Shown here: positions 26,501 through 35,122 of the stretch, piece by piece | Layout of the letters: every line of letters starts with the position of its first letter | Numbering within the stretch: the stretch's first letter is position 1 | Origin: Nostoc sp. C052 | Lineage (GTDB): Bacteria; Cyanobacteriota; Cyanobacteriia; Cyanobacteriales; Nostocaceae | Reading direction: 5' to 3' | DNA length: 64,000 bases | Assembly: GCF_013393905.1 (NCBI RefSeq) | Contig: NZ_CP040272.1 | Coordinates: forward strand, 1,178,001-1,242,000 | The notes under the pieces: generated by a model | The model's input: the letters and a program-made list of their open reading frames with translations, nothing else | Database searches by the model: none | What the model was told of the DNA's origin: nothing | Translations under genes and position numbers: made by a program

Positions 26501-26556
26501 TGCTAAAGCATTGGGAATTAAGTCAAAGAGATAACTCTACTGAAGCGAAGAAGTAA
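23533..26556 (+). CDS. exported YncE-type beta-propeller / phosphoesterase fusion
   Basis: 1007 residues with an N-terminal signal peptide (YLLSLLLLSTLSANTQSVSA). Residues about 60-480 contain YVTN/YncE-like propeller repeats (SPDGKTLLVLTSG, SISIVDTTTRKV, SISVIDTNNNRVVQTI, SPDGRTLYVTLGG). Residues about 500-950 form an alkaline-phosphatase-superfamily phosphoesterase: HVIYIVKENRTYDQVLGD, the LVRLSHDHFGSFG segment, and FIIEDDSQNGPDHVDSHR with the metal-binding Asp and His. It is probably periplasmic or secreted and releases phosphate from organic phosphates. It precedes the SLH-porin gene, separated by a palindrome, so a phosphate-scavenging pair is plausible. Confidence 0.88.
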   Translation: MKPSKNQGYLLSLLLLSTLSANTQSVSARTTSPVGNLQGGAALLPTGQTITPAAAPGSTFAPLATGLRTDDNADAAEAVSTALSPDGKTLLVLTSGYNQNFKNENTGSTFTYPVLDPQTGKSSSTTTPKAEWVFVYDVSSGKLVKRQQINIPNTYNGLAWAKDGSRFFVSGGIDDRVYVYASNGSQYIPDAPFILLGHNSNQTDPFPKYDGGLLKDTPAKAVATGAVVAGIAVSKDGNTLVTANFENDSISIVDTTTRKVTKEIKFFRPGDKIATGEFPFDVAIKSAENGQAAKVFISSQRDNEVLAVDITSGQITRIPIGSQPNKVLLSSSQNRLYVANGNDDSISVIDTNNNRVVQTISLSRPGEKYKGANPNSLTLSPDGRTLYVTLGGENAIAVVDLQGGWVNGRIPTGWYPNSASISQDGQRLYVVNAKSNSGPNPAGNLTTPAGLARNTNFKNEYNWALEKAGISIIPVPKGATLGKLSAQVDKNNGFYNRRPDRTMRYLQGKIKHVIYIVKENRTYDQVLGDLPIGNGDPTLTLFPNNISPNHHKLSFGFATFDNFYDSGESSGVGWNWSTYGRTTDYTEKTQSVLYGNAGFNGLTYDYEGTNRNISLALSQTSSNKSPINTRITGILDPSGHSSILPGDRDVDAPEGDGNLQPNAIGGYLWDTALRAGKTVRNYGFFVDNAVPYTTSQSDPTKPDPKNPTYIPISPTPYADKIPQAPVTKTVLLDKTDLYFRSFDQNNADTYLYSEWERDLKQNGLPNLMLVRLSHDHFGSFGTALAGLNTPELQMADNDYAIGKLVEKISHLPEWKETAIFIIEDDSQNGPDHVDSHRSLAYIISPYTKRGALVSTNYNTISVLRTMEDLLNIGYLAITDANAEPMSDAFTREPNFEPYTAIVPGNLCTNPVDPKLVPACQDRNVEKTAAMPILNPKKWWAAMTKDFNFVGEDKLDPEEFNEILWAGIKGDGIPYPEERNRKDLRQNRAQMLKHWELSQRDNSTEAKK

Positions 26557-26574
26557 GTATTAGAGGTTGGATAT

Positions 26575-26599
26575 AAAGACGTAGCACTGCTACGTCTTT
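26575..26599. terminator. 25-bp palindrome between the phosphoesterase and porin genes
   Basis: AAAGACGTAGCA-C-TGCTACGTCTTT, a perfect 12-bp inverted repeat. It can fold into a strong hairpin ending in TTT. It is probably a dispersed Nostoc repeat that may also terminate transcription. Confidence 0.55.
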
Positions 26600-26678
26600 A
26601 CAAGGATTTTAATAGGTCAATTTTCGTGTGATTGCCTGTTTTTCAATTGATAATAAATGGTGTGAGGATTACAGAAAA

Positions 26679-28343
26679 ATGGTCAAAATGTTTTGGAAGT
26701 GGTTGCCGATTTGTCCAGTGACTTTGGGGCTCTTCTCGGTAATCACTACCACAACTGGGGCGATGCCTGCGGCGGGCGATGCCAACGCACTTCCAACTAA
26801 AACGGGAACTGTTCAAGAATCAGCAGGACAGGTAACATCTGTTTCTCAACTGTCGGATGTACAGCCGACAGATTGGGCATTCGGTGCATTGCAATCTTTG
26901 GTGGAGCGTTATGGGTGTATTGCAGGTTATCCTAATGCAACTTATCGCGGTAATCGGGCTTTAACTCGTTACGAATTTGCGGCTGGAATTAATGCCTGTT
27001 TAGATCGAGTCAATGAACTAATTTCAACTGCAACAACTGACATCGTTAAGAAAGAAGATTTAGCAACTCTGCAAAAATTACAAGAACAGTTTGCGGCGGA
27101 ATTGAATACTTTGCGGGGTCGAGTAGATGCTTTAGAACCTCACTTGGAAACTCTGGAAAAACAGCAGTTTTCAACCACGACAAAACTTCATGGTGAGGCA
27201 ATTTTTGCCATATCAGGGTTTGCATCTGGACAAGATGCCGATAATGCTGATATTCCGAGAAGCACGACTTTTGGCGATCGCGTCCGCCTCAATTTTGACA
27301 CCAGTTTCACTGGACAAGACTTACTCAGAGTTCGCTTACAAGCCCTTAACCTCAATTACTTCTCTAGTGAAGGTGGCACTGGAACTAGATTACCAGAAGG
27401 GACTCTAGCTTTTAATGCAGAAATTGGAGATGAAGATCCTGAAAATAATCAAGTTGGAGTTGAGACACTGTATTACAGATTTCCTCTAGGCAAAAAAACC
27501 GAAGTTACTTTTTTTGCCAACGAAGGGGAAGTTGAAGATTTTGTGAATACAATCAACCCCTTTTTGGATGGGGATGAGGGAGCCAGTGGTGCTTTATCCA
27601 AGTTTGGCAGTCGGAACTCAGTTTACTACTTTGTACCTGCTGGAGCCGGAATTGGGTTGAGACATCGCCTCTCTGACCAGTTGGAGTTGAGTTTGGGATA
27701 TTTGTCTAGTACAGCATCTAACCCCAACACTAACAGAGGTTTATTCAATGGTTCTTACGGTGCGATCGCTCAGTTAACTTTTCAACCTAGCGATCGCCTC
27801 AGTATCGGTTTAACTTACGTCAATGCCTACAATAACCTGGGTGAAGATTTGGCAATCCCCGGTACGGGTAGTCAAAAGGCTAACTTGGCCTTAGTTACTG
27901 ATTCGCGTACTTCCACCAACGCTTACGGCTTGGAAGCATCCTATGAAGTAAATTCCGGCTTTTTGATTAATGCTTGGGCTGGCTATGCCAAAACCCGTGT
28001 TTTGGGCGTAGGAGATGCCGATATTTGGAACTATGCAGTTGCTCTAGCTTTCCCAGATTTGGGTAAAAAAGGCAATCTGGCGGGGATTGTTGTGGGTATG
28101 GAACCGAGAGTAACCGGTGCTGATGGGGCGATCGCTAATGTATTTACGGAGATAGTTGCACCGCAAAACCGCGACTCTGCTCAAGACCGAAACACCTCTT
28201 TACACGTTGAAGGTTTTTACAGTTATGCAGTTTCAGACAATATTACCATCACCCCTGGTTTAATTTGGCTGACTGCACCCAACCATGACGATCGTAACAG
28301 TGATGCTGTACTAGGAGTCATTAGAACTACTTTTACCTTTTAA
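26679..28343 (+). CDS. SLH-domain OprB-type outer-membrane porin
   Basis: 554 residues from the ATG at 26679, preferred over an upstream GTG (26628) because GAGG lies 11 bp before it and the protein then begins with a clean signal peptide (MFWKWLPICPVTLGLF). An SLH domain (DVQPTDWAFGALQSLVERYGCIAGYP, about 65-120 in the mature part) anchors it to peptidoglycan. A coiled-coil spacer (KLQEQFAAELNTLRGRVDALE) follows, then a C-terminal OprB-like barrel ending in Phe (TTFTF). This is the architecture of cyanobacterial Som/iron-uptake porins. The substrate is unknown; proximity suggests phosphate compounds, without direct evidence. Confidence 0.9.
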   Translation: MVKMFWKWLPICPVTLGLFSVITTTTGAMPAAGDANALPTKTGTVQESAGQVTSVSQLSDVQPTDWAFGALQSLVERYGCIAGYPNATYRGNRALTRYEFAAGINACLDRVNELISTATTDIVKKEDLATLQKLQEQFAAELNTLRGRVDALEPHLETLEKQQFSTTTKLHGEAIFAISGFASGQDADNADIPRSTTFGDRVRLNFDTSFTGQDLLRVRLQALNLNYFSSEGGTGTRLPEGTLAFNAEIGDEDPENNQVGVETLYYRFPLGKKTEVTFFANEGEVEDFVNTINPFLDGDEGASGALSKFGSRNSVYYFVPAGAGIGLRHRLSDQLELSLGYLSSTASNPNTNRGLFNGSYGAIAQLTFQPSDRLSIGLTYVNAYNNLGEDLAIPGTGSQKANLALVTDSRTSTNAYGLEASYEVNSGFLINAWAGYAKTRVLGVGDADIWNYAVALAFPDLGKKGNLAGIVVGMEPRVTGADGAIANVFTEIVAPQNRDSAQDRNTSLHVEGFYSYAVSDNITITPGLIWLTAPNHDDRNSDAVLGVIRTTFTF

Positions 28344-28384
28344 ATTATCCTGTGGTTTTAGTCAAGACAACTGAAGGATTTATT

Positions 28385-28843
28385 ATGCACAAAATACGAT
28401 TGAGTTCCATTTTTTTCAGATATAGTCTCACCTCTGCCATCTTATTAACAACACTTTCTGCCGAGTTAATTCGCCCAGTCAAAACACTAGCTGAATGCAC
28501 ACCTAGTACTAGTAACTGTGAGAAGAAAACAGATAATTCTTCTTGTGATTCTAGAAATCCATACAACTTGGTTGCAGACACCACAAGAGTGCGGAGAATT
28601 AAGATTACTTGGGATGTATGTCAAAAAAATGATTTTTATCAAGTAAGTTGGGGCAACGATAAAGATGATATGACGCAAATCGATGACCCAACAGCACGTA
28701 GTTGGACTTATGCGGGAGCCAGGGATCTTGTTAAGTACATCTTTAAAGTCCGTGGGTGCAATGCTCGTCCTACTCCAGATACTGCTCAAGAACCAGATTG
28801 CACCCCTTGGGCAGAATTACTTGTAACAACACCTGATTGGTAA
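28385..28843 (+). CDS. small secreted Cys-containing protein
   Basis: 152 residues from the ATG at 28385, preceded by GAAGGA at a good distance. A signal peptide (YSLTSAILLTTLSAELIRPVKTLA) precedes a mature part with about seven Cys (CTPSTSNCEK, SCDSR, WDVCQKN, VRGCNARP, PDCTPW), suggesting disulfides. The beta-rich pattern RIKITWDVCQKNDFYQVSWG resembles a fibronectin-III-like fold. It follows the porin by 40 bp, same strand. Function not recognised. Confidence 0.65.
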   Translation: MHKIRLSSIFFRYSLTSAILLTTLSAELIRPVKTLAECTPSTSNCEKKTDNSSCDSRNPYNLVADTTRVRRIKITWDVCQKNDFYQVSWGNDKDDMTQIDDPTARSWTYAGARDLVKYIFKVRGCNARPTPDTAQEPDCTPWAELLVTTPDW

Positions 28844-28900
28844 CTCTTGCTGGTTCTTTCTAGAGATCACTTACACAAATCTATCTTGAGGATAATCGAT

Positions 28901-29434
28901 ATGAAATTGTTTCCACAATTAGCGATCGCTACTAGTCTTGTTTTGGGTTTAGCTACCTTAAGCACTAAATCCGCATCGGCTGCAATTGTTAATTATGCTT
29001 TCAGTGTTGATAGTTCTACAGCTAAGGGAAATGGTTTTTTTAGCTTTGATGACTCAACTTTCAGTAATGATAATTTTCCAGTAGCACCACTTCAGTCGCT
29101 AACTTTTCAATTCGATAACGATCCCAATATTTACACCGCCAAGGATGATATTGAATATCCAGATTATCCCCTTGCATTTCCAACTGTAGCTTTAGCTGAT
29201 AATGCATCGATTGGATTGCTGTACAACTTCCTCGATAAAGTTAATCCTTCTAAAAGCTACGAAATTTCTGGAACAATATTTTCTGTATCCTCCGAAATTC
29301 CCGATTCTGGTACAGTTTCTTATCGAGAAGTACCAGAGCCTAGTACTTTAAATAGCACACTTCTTGTTGGCATCATTGGCTTGTTTCTGACAAGAAAGGT
29401 AACGCTTTGGAGAATGCATTGCAAAGGCAACTAA
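28901..29434 (+). CDS. PEP-CTERM exported protein
   Basis: 177 residues from the ATG at 28901, with GAGG 9 bp upstream. An N-terminal signal peptide (FPQLAIATSLVLGLATLSTKSASA) and a C-terminal sorting signal (VPEPSTL, a hydrophobic helix LLVGIIGLFL and basic residues) identify a PEP-CTERM protein, which in other bacteria is processed by an exosortase. The mature part is beta-rich and acidic with no catalytic motif. The tail after the helix (VTLWRMHCKGN) is longer than usual, so the 3' end may be altered. No exosortase gene lies in the window. Confidence 0.75.
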   Translation: MKLFPQLAIATSLVLGLATLSTKSASAAIVNYAFSVDSSTAKGNGFFSFDDSTFSNDNFPVAPLQSLTFQFDNDPNIYTAKDDIEYPDYPLAFPTVALADNASIGLLYNFLDKVNPSKSYEISGTIFSVSSEIPDSGTVSYREVPEPSTLNSTLLVGIIGLFLTRKVTLWRMHCKGN

Positions 29435-29597
29435 ACGTTGGGTTAATAGCTTTCCCGTAAGTGCCCTCGACACATAGAGACTTACTTACAGGCGATAACT
29501 GTTTAAACGCTCTTAGCTATTGCTTAGAATCGCACTTCCACAGAAATACAAATACTCTACTGATTTACTTTCTTCAGTAGAGTATATAAGTGATTGC

Positions 29598-30351
29598 GGC
29601 GTTGCATAATAGAGAGATGAATTGAGGTCATCTACTGTGCAATGTCCATACTGCGGCTCTACGGAAATCAGAAAGAATGGGAAACGTAAAGGTAAACAAA
29701 ATCACATTTGTACTCATTGCAATCGCCAATTTATTGATGTATACGATCAGCCAAAAGGATATTCAGAAGAACTAAAACAAGAATGCTTAAAAATCTACCT
29801 TAACGGCATGGGTTTTCGTGGTATTGAACGAGTTAAAGGCGTACACCATACTACGATCATCTATTGGGTCAAACAACTAGGAGAGAAGCTGCCAGATGTA
29901 CCAAAAGAAGATATGATTCCAGAAGTTGCAGAACTGGATGAATTAGAGACATTCATCGGCTCAAAAAAAACAAAATTTGGTTGTGGACAGCAGTAAATCA
30001 CTTTACTCAAGGTATTTTAGCTTGGGTTTTAGGAGACCATAGTTCTGAAACTTTTAAGCCACTTTGGGAAATTGTTGAACAGTGGAAAAGCTATTTTTAT
30101 GTGACCGATGGCTGGAAGGTTTACCCAAGTTTTATCCCCGATGGAGACCAAATTGTGAGTAAAACATATATGACACGGGTGGAAAATGAAAATACTCGGT
30201 TACGTCATTATCTTGCACGCCTTCACCGCAAAACTTTATGCTATTCCAAATCAGAACAAATGCTGAGATACTCGATTAAATTATTACTTCATTATTTAAA
30301 GTATAAAATTATACCAACATAAATTAATTCATCCCTTCATTCAGCAATGCC
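29598..30351 (+). mobile_element. IS1-family insertion sequence
   Basis: 754 bp bounded by imperfect inverted repeats, GGCGTTGCATAATAG at the left and GGCATTGCTGAATGA (reverse strand) at the right, each followed by GATGAATT. The length and two-frame transposase layout fit IS1. No target duplication could be recognised. Confidence 0.82.
29622..30322 (+). CDS. IS1-family transposase, two frames joined at an A8 run
   Basis: The first frame (29622-29996) has a zinc-finger-like InsA region (CPYCGSTEIRKNGKRKGKQ, CTHCNRQF) and a helix-turn-helix. The second (through 30322) carries the catalytic part (NHFTQGILAWVLG, YFYVTDGWKVYPSF, HYLARLHRKTLCYSKS). The frames meet at TCA followed by eight A (29963-29970) and C, so a -1 shift would fuse them as SKKNKIWLWTAVNHF. 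IS1 elements are known to use -1 frameshifting at such a run, so this one may be functional. Confidence 0.85.
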
Positions 30352-30689
30352 AGAATTTCCTGTTGAATATTTAACATTACCCCAGTAAAAAGTATCGTTA
30401 TTGTGCAGTCTTGGGCGATAACAAGGTATGTCAAATGGGGTTAATTACACATTTGTTTTGCTGTCAAATTTTTGATTGTAGCTTTTACAGATGAGATATA
30501 TGAAGTGATTATTCCAGGCGATCGCATTTCAGGAGATATTGCCGACAGCAACAGATAAGACAAGGATAGGAATTACACAAGTCTCACAAGCGAAAGCAGA
30601 GAATATGCTTTTTTCCAACACCTAGAATAATCCACAAAATGATTGATCCTGGGATAATAGAAAGATAATTTCGGGCTGCAAGTTGCCTC
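30352..30689. other. intergenic region with a 22-bp repeat
   Basis: No gene seen. It carries AACAAGGTATGTCAAATGG (start near 30419), a near-identical direct copy of which lies at about 54470. The right part probably belongs to the left end of the ISAzo13-type remnant. Confidence 0.45.
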
Positions 30690-30862
30690 ATGTCCCCAAA
30701 ATCCATCATTCAACTCACCGAGAATCTAAAATCTTTGTACATCAAAACAGCCCCAAAATTAAAGGGAAGTGACCGACGACAATTCATGGCAGAAGTTGTC
30801 AAAGGATTAGGGATAGGTGGACAGACACTAGTGGAACAAGAGTTAAGATGGAACCGTCTGAC
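30690..30862 (+). pseudogene. N-terminal fragment of an ISAzo13-type transposase
   Basis: The frame MSPKSIIQLTENLKSLYIKT...RRQFMAEVVKGLGIGGQ...EQELRWNR matches the start of ISAzo13-family transposases. Homology stops abruptly after WNR, where unrelated sequence leading to the minus-strand oxidoreductase begins. This break marks the left edge of the catabolic island. Confidence 0.7.
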
Positions 30863-30895
30863 TATCCATTTTTTTAGTCATTGGTTACTCCTTTC

Positions 30896-32272
30896 TTACA
30901 TATTGGGACAAGTTGGCATATCATCTCCAACGAGTAACCTTGCAAGACTGGGCAATGCCTCACCGTAAGTTGGGTGAATGTGAACCGATTGTTCGAGTAC
31001 CTGCCACGTTGCTTTAGCTTCCATAAGTGACAAAAAGACATGCACCAGTTCAGCGGTTTCGTAACCAACCAGCGTTGCTCCTAAAATCAAATTTGTGTGT
31101 GTGTCGATGACCATACGGTAGAAACCCAGATCGTGCCCCCACTCAATGCTACGGGCAATGTGAGCCATTGGCAGGGTGACTTCGCGGGCAGAGATACCCT
31201 GTTTCTGAGCCTGCTCTAACGTCATACCTACCCGGCCTACTTGCGGCTCAGTGTAGACGGCATAGCCTAACACCCGATCGTTGCGTGTCCGGTGTTCGCC
31301 ACACAGAATAGCTTTCAAGCGACGATAGTCTTCCCAAGAAACATGGGTAAAAGCAGGCTGCTTGGCAACGTCTCCGATCGCATAAATCCCAGCGCAAGTC
31401 GTTTGAAACTGATCGTCGATTTTGATAAAACCCTGTGCATCTAATTCAGTGCCTGTCACAGCAGAATTTAATGCCTGAGTATTCGGTTTGCGCCCAGTCG
31501 CAATCAGCAATGCTTCCCCATCGATTACTTCACCATTATTCAGCGTTAGGGTAAACACACCGTTAGTGTAAGCAACCTGCTGAACCGTTACATTGAAATG
31601 CAGCCCTATTCCATCTTGTCTAAAAGCATCAGCAAGCACAGCACTGACATCGGATTCTTCTTGAGCCAGCAAGTGATCGCCCCGCACAATCAATTCGGTT
31701 TGGCTCCCTAAACGCGCCATTCCTTGCCCTAATTCTAGAGCAATATAGCCACCGCCGACCACGAGCAACCGGGGCGGAATTTGCTGCAAATCAAAGAAAT
31801 TTCGGTTGGTTAGATAAGGTGTTCCAGCTAAACCAGGAATGTCAGGAATAGTAGAGGATGTCCCTGTGTTGATAACAATGATCGGAGCCTGCACCGTCAC
31901 ACCTCCTCCGCTTACAGTTCGCTCTCCGGTGAAAGCAGCTTCAGCACAGATGACTCGAACCCCTGCACTCTCTAATCGCCGCTTGGTACCCTGGTTAAAC
32001 TGGCTGCGAATGCTACGCACACGCTCCATCACCGCAGAAAAATCGACTTCAACCTGCGCGTGTATGCCTAGCTTCGCGGCTTGTCGAGCGCGACCTGCGG
32101 CATGAGCAGCAGCTAAAAAGGCTTTAGAAGGTGTGCAACCATAGTTTATGCAACTGCCACCCAACGCATCGCGCTCAAACAAAACAACCTTTCGGCCTGC
32201 TTTGGCAAAGTCAGCCGCGAGTGGAACTCCGCCCTGACCACTTCCAATTACAATTACATCTGCTGTTTCCAT
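30896..32272 (-). CDS. FAD-dependent pyridine nucleotide disulfide reductase (mercuric-reductase-like)
   Basis: 458 residues. The FAD-binding motif GSGQGGVPLA and redox-active pair in GGSCINYGCTPSKAFL (CxxxxC, about residues 42-47) mark the class I disulfide reductase family. A second dinucleotide fold (VVGGGYIALELGQGMARLG) binds NAD(P)H, ATGRKPNT and AIGDVAKQ follow, and the C-terminal dimer domain has the His/Glu active base near HIHPTYGE. It lacks an N-terminal HMA domain and a C-terminal Cys pair, so true Hg2+ reduction is doubtful. It is the left-most gene of the GC-rich minus-strand island. AGAGG precedes the ATG. Confidence 0.9.
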   Translation of the reverse strand: METADVIVIGSGQGGVPLAADFAKAGRKVVLFERDALGGSCINYGCTPSKAFLAAAHAAGRARQAAKLGIHAQVEVDFSAVMERVRSIRSQFNQGTKRRLESAGVRVICAEAAFTGERTVSGGGVTVQAPIIVINTGTSSTIPDIPGLAGTPYLTNRNFFDLQQIPPRLLVVGGGYIALELGQGMARLGSQTELIVRGDHLLAQEESDVSAVLADAFRQDGIGLHFNVTVQQVAYTNGVFTLTLNNGEVIDGEALLIATGRKPNTQALNSAVTGTELDAQGFIKIDDQFQTTCAGIYAIGDVAKQPAFTHVSWEDYRRLKAILCGEHRTRNDRVLGYAVYTEPQVGRVGMTLEQAQKQGISAREVTLPMAHIARSIEWGHDLGFYRMVIDTHTNLILGATLVGYETAELVHVFLSLMEAKATWQVLEQSVHIHPTYGEALPSLARLLVGDDMPTCPNM

Positions 32273-32495
32273 TGTTACCTCTGTTGATAGCTGGTTAAGC
32301 TGTCGCGCATTTAAATTGTATAATTTTGGGTCTAAAACCCTTTCATAGCCTAGAGGCAGCTAAAAAACTAGATGCGTGGCAGCTTATTACAGTTTGTCGA
32401 GTCCGACTGGCTTTGATTAAATCGGCTGCCTTCTCGCCAATCATGTTGGTAGTGCTATAATAGACATCCAAGAATTAAATTACTCAATTCCTACA

Positions 32496-33548
32496 TCAAA
32501 AACCGTCAACTTCGACGATGGCCTTTGCAAACTCCCGCGGCGCTTCTTGCGGCAGGTTGTGCCCGACCCCGCCCTTGACGATCCGGTGTGCGTATTTGCC
32601 GGAGAATTTCCTTGCGTAGGTGCTGCTGTCGGGGTGTGGCGCACCGTTGGCATCACCTTCGAGAGTGATGGTGGGTATGGCGATCGCAGGGGCTGCGGCG
32701 AGTCGCTTCTCAAGATCGTCATACTTCGACTCGCCTTCAGCCAGACCGAGCCGCCAGCGATAGTTATGGATGACGATACCGACATGATCCGGGTTATTGA
32801 AAGCAGCCGCGCTACGCTCAAACGTCGCGTCATCGAAGTGCCATTGCGGCGAAGCAAGTTTCCAGATGAGCTTGTTAAAGTTATGCCAGTATTTTTCGTA
32901 GCCGACGCGCCCCCGCTCCGTCGCGAAATAAAATTGATACCACCATTGGAGTTCGGCCTGCGGCGGTAGCGGTGTCTTGTTGGCTTCAGGGCTGCCGATC
33001 AAATAACCACTCACGGAGACGAGCGCCTTGCAGCGCTCCGGCCAGAGTGCCGCGATGATGTTGGCTGTTCGCGCGCCCCAATCATAACCAGCGAGGATCG
33101 CCCTCTCGATCTTGAGCGCATCCATCAACGCGATAATATCGACAGCGATCGCCGACTGTTGCCCATTGCGGAACGTCTCGCTCGAAAGAAAGCGCGTCGT
33201 GCCATAGCCGCGCAGATATGGAACAATCGCCCTGTACCCCGCCGACGCCAACAAAGGAGCGACATCGACATAGCTGTGAATGTCGTAGGGCCATCCATGC
33301 AGGAGGATTACCGGACGACCATTGGCGGGGCCAACCTCAGCGTATCCGACATTTAGAACACCAGCATCGATCTGCCTCAGTGAGCCGAACGAGGTGTTTG
33401 TCCCCGACTTCAGTATGGACAGAACTGCTGGTTTTGTTTTGCTTGATTGTGCGATCGCAGAACCGAATATGGCTAGCTGTGTAGTAGCAATGGTCATAGC
33501 CGCAGTACCCAAAAAGCGGCGGCGTTGATGGTTAATTTTCTCGGACAT
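32496..33548 (-). CDS. alpha/beta hydrolase, epoxide-hydrolase type, Tat-exported
   Basis: 350 residues. The N-terminus has a twin-arginine signal (HQRRRFLGTAAMTIA...AIAQ) for export of a folded enzyme. The mature hydrolase shows the oxyanion motif HGWPYD, the nucleophile elbow AGYDWGART with Asp (as in epoxide hydrolases and haloalkane dehalogenases), and the late catalytic His in KGGVGHNLPQE. The leader and about 60 bp upstream are nearly identical to those of the second epoxide hydrolase gene (starts 39597). The body is GC-rich, unlike the leader. The exact substrate is unknown. Confidence 0.87.
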   Translation of the reverse strand: MSEKINHQRRRFLGTAAMTIATTQLAIFGSAIAQSSKTKPAVLSILKSGTNTSFGSLRQIDAGVLNVGYAEVGPANGRPVILLHGWPYDIHSYVDVAPLLASAGYRAIVPYLRGYGTTRFLSSETFRNGQQSAIAVDIIALMDALKIERAILAGYDWGARTANIIAALWPERCKALVSVSGYLIGSPEANKTPLPPQAELQWWYQFYFATERGRVGYEKYWHNFNKLIWKLASPQWHFDDATFERSAAAFNNPDHVGIVIHNYRWRLGLAEGESKYDDLEKRLAAAPAIAIPTITLEGDANGAPHPDSSTYARKFSGKYAHRIVKGGVGHNLPQEAPREFAKAIVEVDGF

Positions 33549-33604
33549 TTATCTTTTTCCAATTGGATTTAACTCAACTTGCTTTAATTGAATCGGCTAT
33601 CTGT

Positions 33605-34684
33605 TTATTTGAGTTGTAAAGAAGCAGTTACGGCAAGAAATTCTTGTATCATTTTTTCGATCAGTTCACCTGCCGGGAGAGCTTCGGCTAATGCTGCTCC
33701 CTGTCCTGCCCACATACTGGCAAAATCTGGACTTGATTTTTGAGCAGAAGTCTGATATAAAACCCGCCCTATAGACATCTGAGCCGGGAATGGCAACACT
33801 TTATCTCTGTTATTTTCCATTTCACGTATAAATCGATTTCGTATTGCTCTGGCGGGTTTGCCGGAAAATACTTCAGTAATAACCGTGTCTTCGTCCTTAC
33901 ACTTGAGTACAGCCTGCCTATAGACTTCTGGGATATTGTTCTCAGGACAGGCGAGAAAAGCGGTTCCCATCTGTACCCCGCTTGCCCCAAGTGCAAACGC
34001 AGCAACGATTCCACGAGCATCCATGATTCCGCCCGCCGCAACGACCGGAACTGACACCGCATCGGCTATTTGCGGCACTAACGCTGCTGTTCCAATCAAT
34101 CCATGTTCATAAGGTACCGCAAAGGTTCCGCGATGACCTCCAGCTTCAAAGCCCTGGGCTATGATGACATCGACTCCTGCAACGACTAGAGCTTTTGCTT
34201 CACGGACGGTCGTGGCGGTTGCTAATACAATTGAGCCTATAGCGTGTATCTCTCGAATTGCCTCAATTGGCGCAGGTCCAAAGTGGAAACTAAAAACAGG
34301 TACTTTCTCCTCAAGCAGGACAGTAAATTGATCTACAAATGGCCCTAGTATCGGTATTGGTTCGGGAACAGGCCCTGCCTCAAATTCGTTGTGCCATTTT
34401 GTTAATAATTCAGACATCGGTGTTTGCTGCTCAGGTGTAAGTTGATACGCTTCAACTGCTGGGGCAAACAAATTAACTCCAAAGGGTTGGTCTGTCAGCT
34501 CTCGAATTTGCCTGATAATGGAGCGAAGTTTGGCTGGTGCGGTGGCCGCACCACCATAAGAGCCAAGACCTCCTGCATTAGAAACAGCCGCAACCAACTC
34601 AGGTGTGGAAGCGCCAGCCATCGGAGCCTGAATTATTGGATGCGCGATTTTGAGCAAATCTATCAGTTCTGTTTTAGGCCACAT
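33605..34684 (-). CDS. nitronate monooxygenase (2-nitropropane dioxygenase family)
   Basis: 359 residues; an FMN-dependent TIM-barrel enzyme oxidising alkyl nitronates. Family motifs: PIIQAPMAGAST at the N-terminus, GGLGSYGGA, QPFGVNLFAP, QGFEAGGHRGTF (with the catalytic His region), VVAAGGIMDARG and QMGTAFLACPE. Good Shine-Dalgarno GGGAGA. It reads in the same direction as its neighbours, 57 bp before the epoxide hydrolase gene. It may also act on other nitro compounds or enoyl substrates of the same fold. Confidence 0.92.
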   Translation of the reverse strand: MWPKTELIDLLKIAHPIIQAPMAGASTPELVAAVSNAGGLGSYGGAATAPAKLRSIIRQIRELTDQPFGVNLFAPAVEAYQLTPEQQTPMSELLTKWHNEFEAGPVPEPIPILGPFVDQFTVLLEEKVPVFSFHFGPAPIEAIREIHAIGSIVLATATTVREAKALVVAGVDVIIAQGFEAGGHRGTFAVPYEHGLIGTAALVPQIADAVSVPVVAAGGIMDARGIVAAFALGASGVQMGTAFLACPENNIPEVYRQAVLKCKDEDTVITEVFSGKPARAIRNRFIREMENNRDKVLPFPAQMSIGRVLYQTSAQKSSPDFASMWAGQGAALAEALPAGELIEKMIQEFLAVTASLQLK

Positions 34685-34702
34685 AAGTATCTCCCACGCT
34701 TG

Positions 34703-34873
34703 CTAAACGATGGTTTCGGGGAAGGTAGCGAACTGGACGCCTTGTTTGCCCAGCTCGCGGATCTTCTTCACGACCTTCTCGACGGTACCCTGCCGACTGT
34801 ACAGCACGGGACTAATCTGCACGGCGGCGGCTTTAACAATCGTACTGGCAAGGATATTTTTAGTCTTTTTCAT
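34703..34873 (-). pseudogene. N-terminal remnant of a nitrilase
   Basis: The reading frame MKKTKNILASTIVKAAAVQISPVLYSRQ...VQFATFPETIV* matches the first 55 residues of carbon-nitrogen hydrolases, including the first catalytic Glu in FPET. It then hits a stop and gives way to the nitronate monooxygenase gene. The remaining 80% of the gene is gone. Confidence 0.75.
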
Positions 34874-34989
34874 TGTTTTATAATTTAATTTACTGTTCAT
34901 CCCAGGTGATAAAATGATCTCCGGTAACAACCGATCTCCTCATCTGATACGGGGCAAAGGAACGCTGCCGACACATCTGGGCAAGTTTT

Positions 34990-35045
34990 GAAGTGAGGAC
35001 GCGGACTCAGCGTAGCGACCTGAATGCCGCCCTGAGTTCCTGAGC
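34990..35045 (-). pseudogene. C-terminal remnant of a third epoxide hydrolase
   Basis: Minus strand reads PMIFAQELRAAFRSLR and a stop, almost the same as the C-terminus of the epoxide hydrolase at 38251 (PTIFTQELRAAFRSLRASK). No other part of this copy is present, so a whole gene has been deleted here. Confidence 0.65.
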
Positions 35046-35122
35046 AAAAATCATTGGCTTTGTAAGCCTCTGCTGCTACCTAGTCGCCGATGTACTCGGC
35101 GGGTGTGGCAAATCTGACCGCA

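Noticed and set aside
30896..32272. True mercuric reductase (merA)
   Set aside because: It lacks the C-terminal Cys pair and N-terminal HMA domain, and no other mer gene is nearby; the broader family name is safer.
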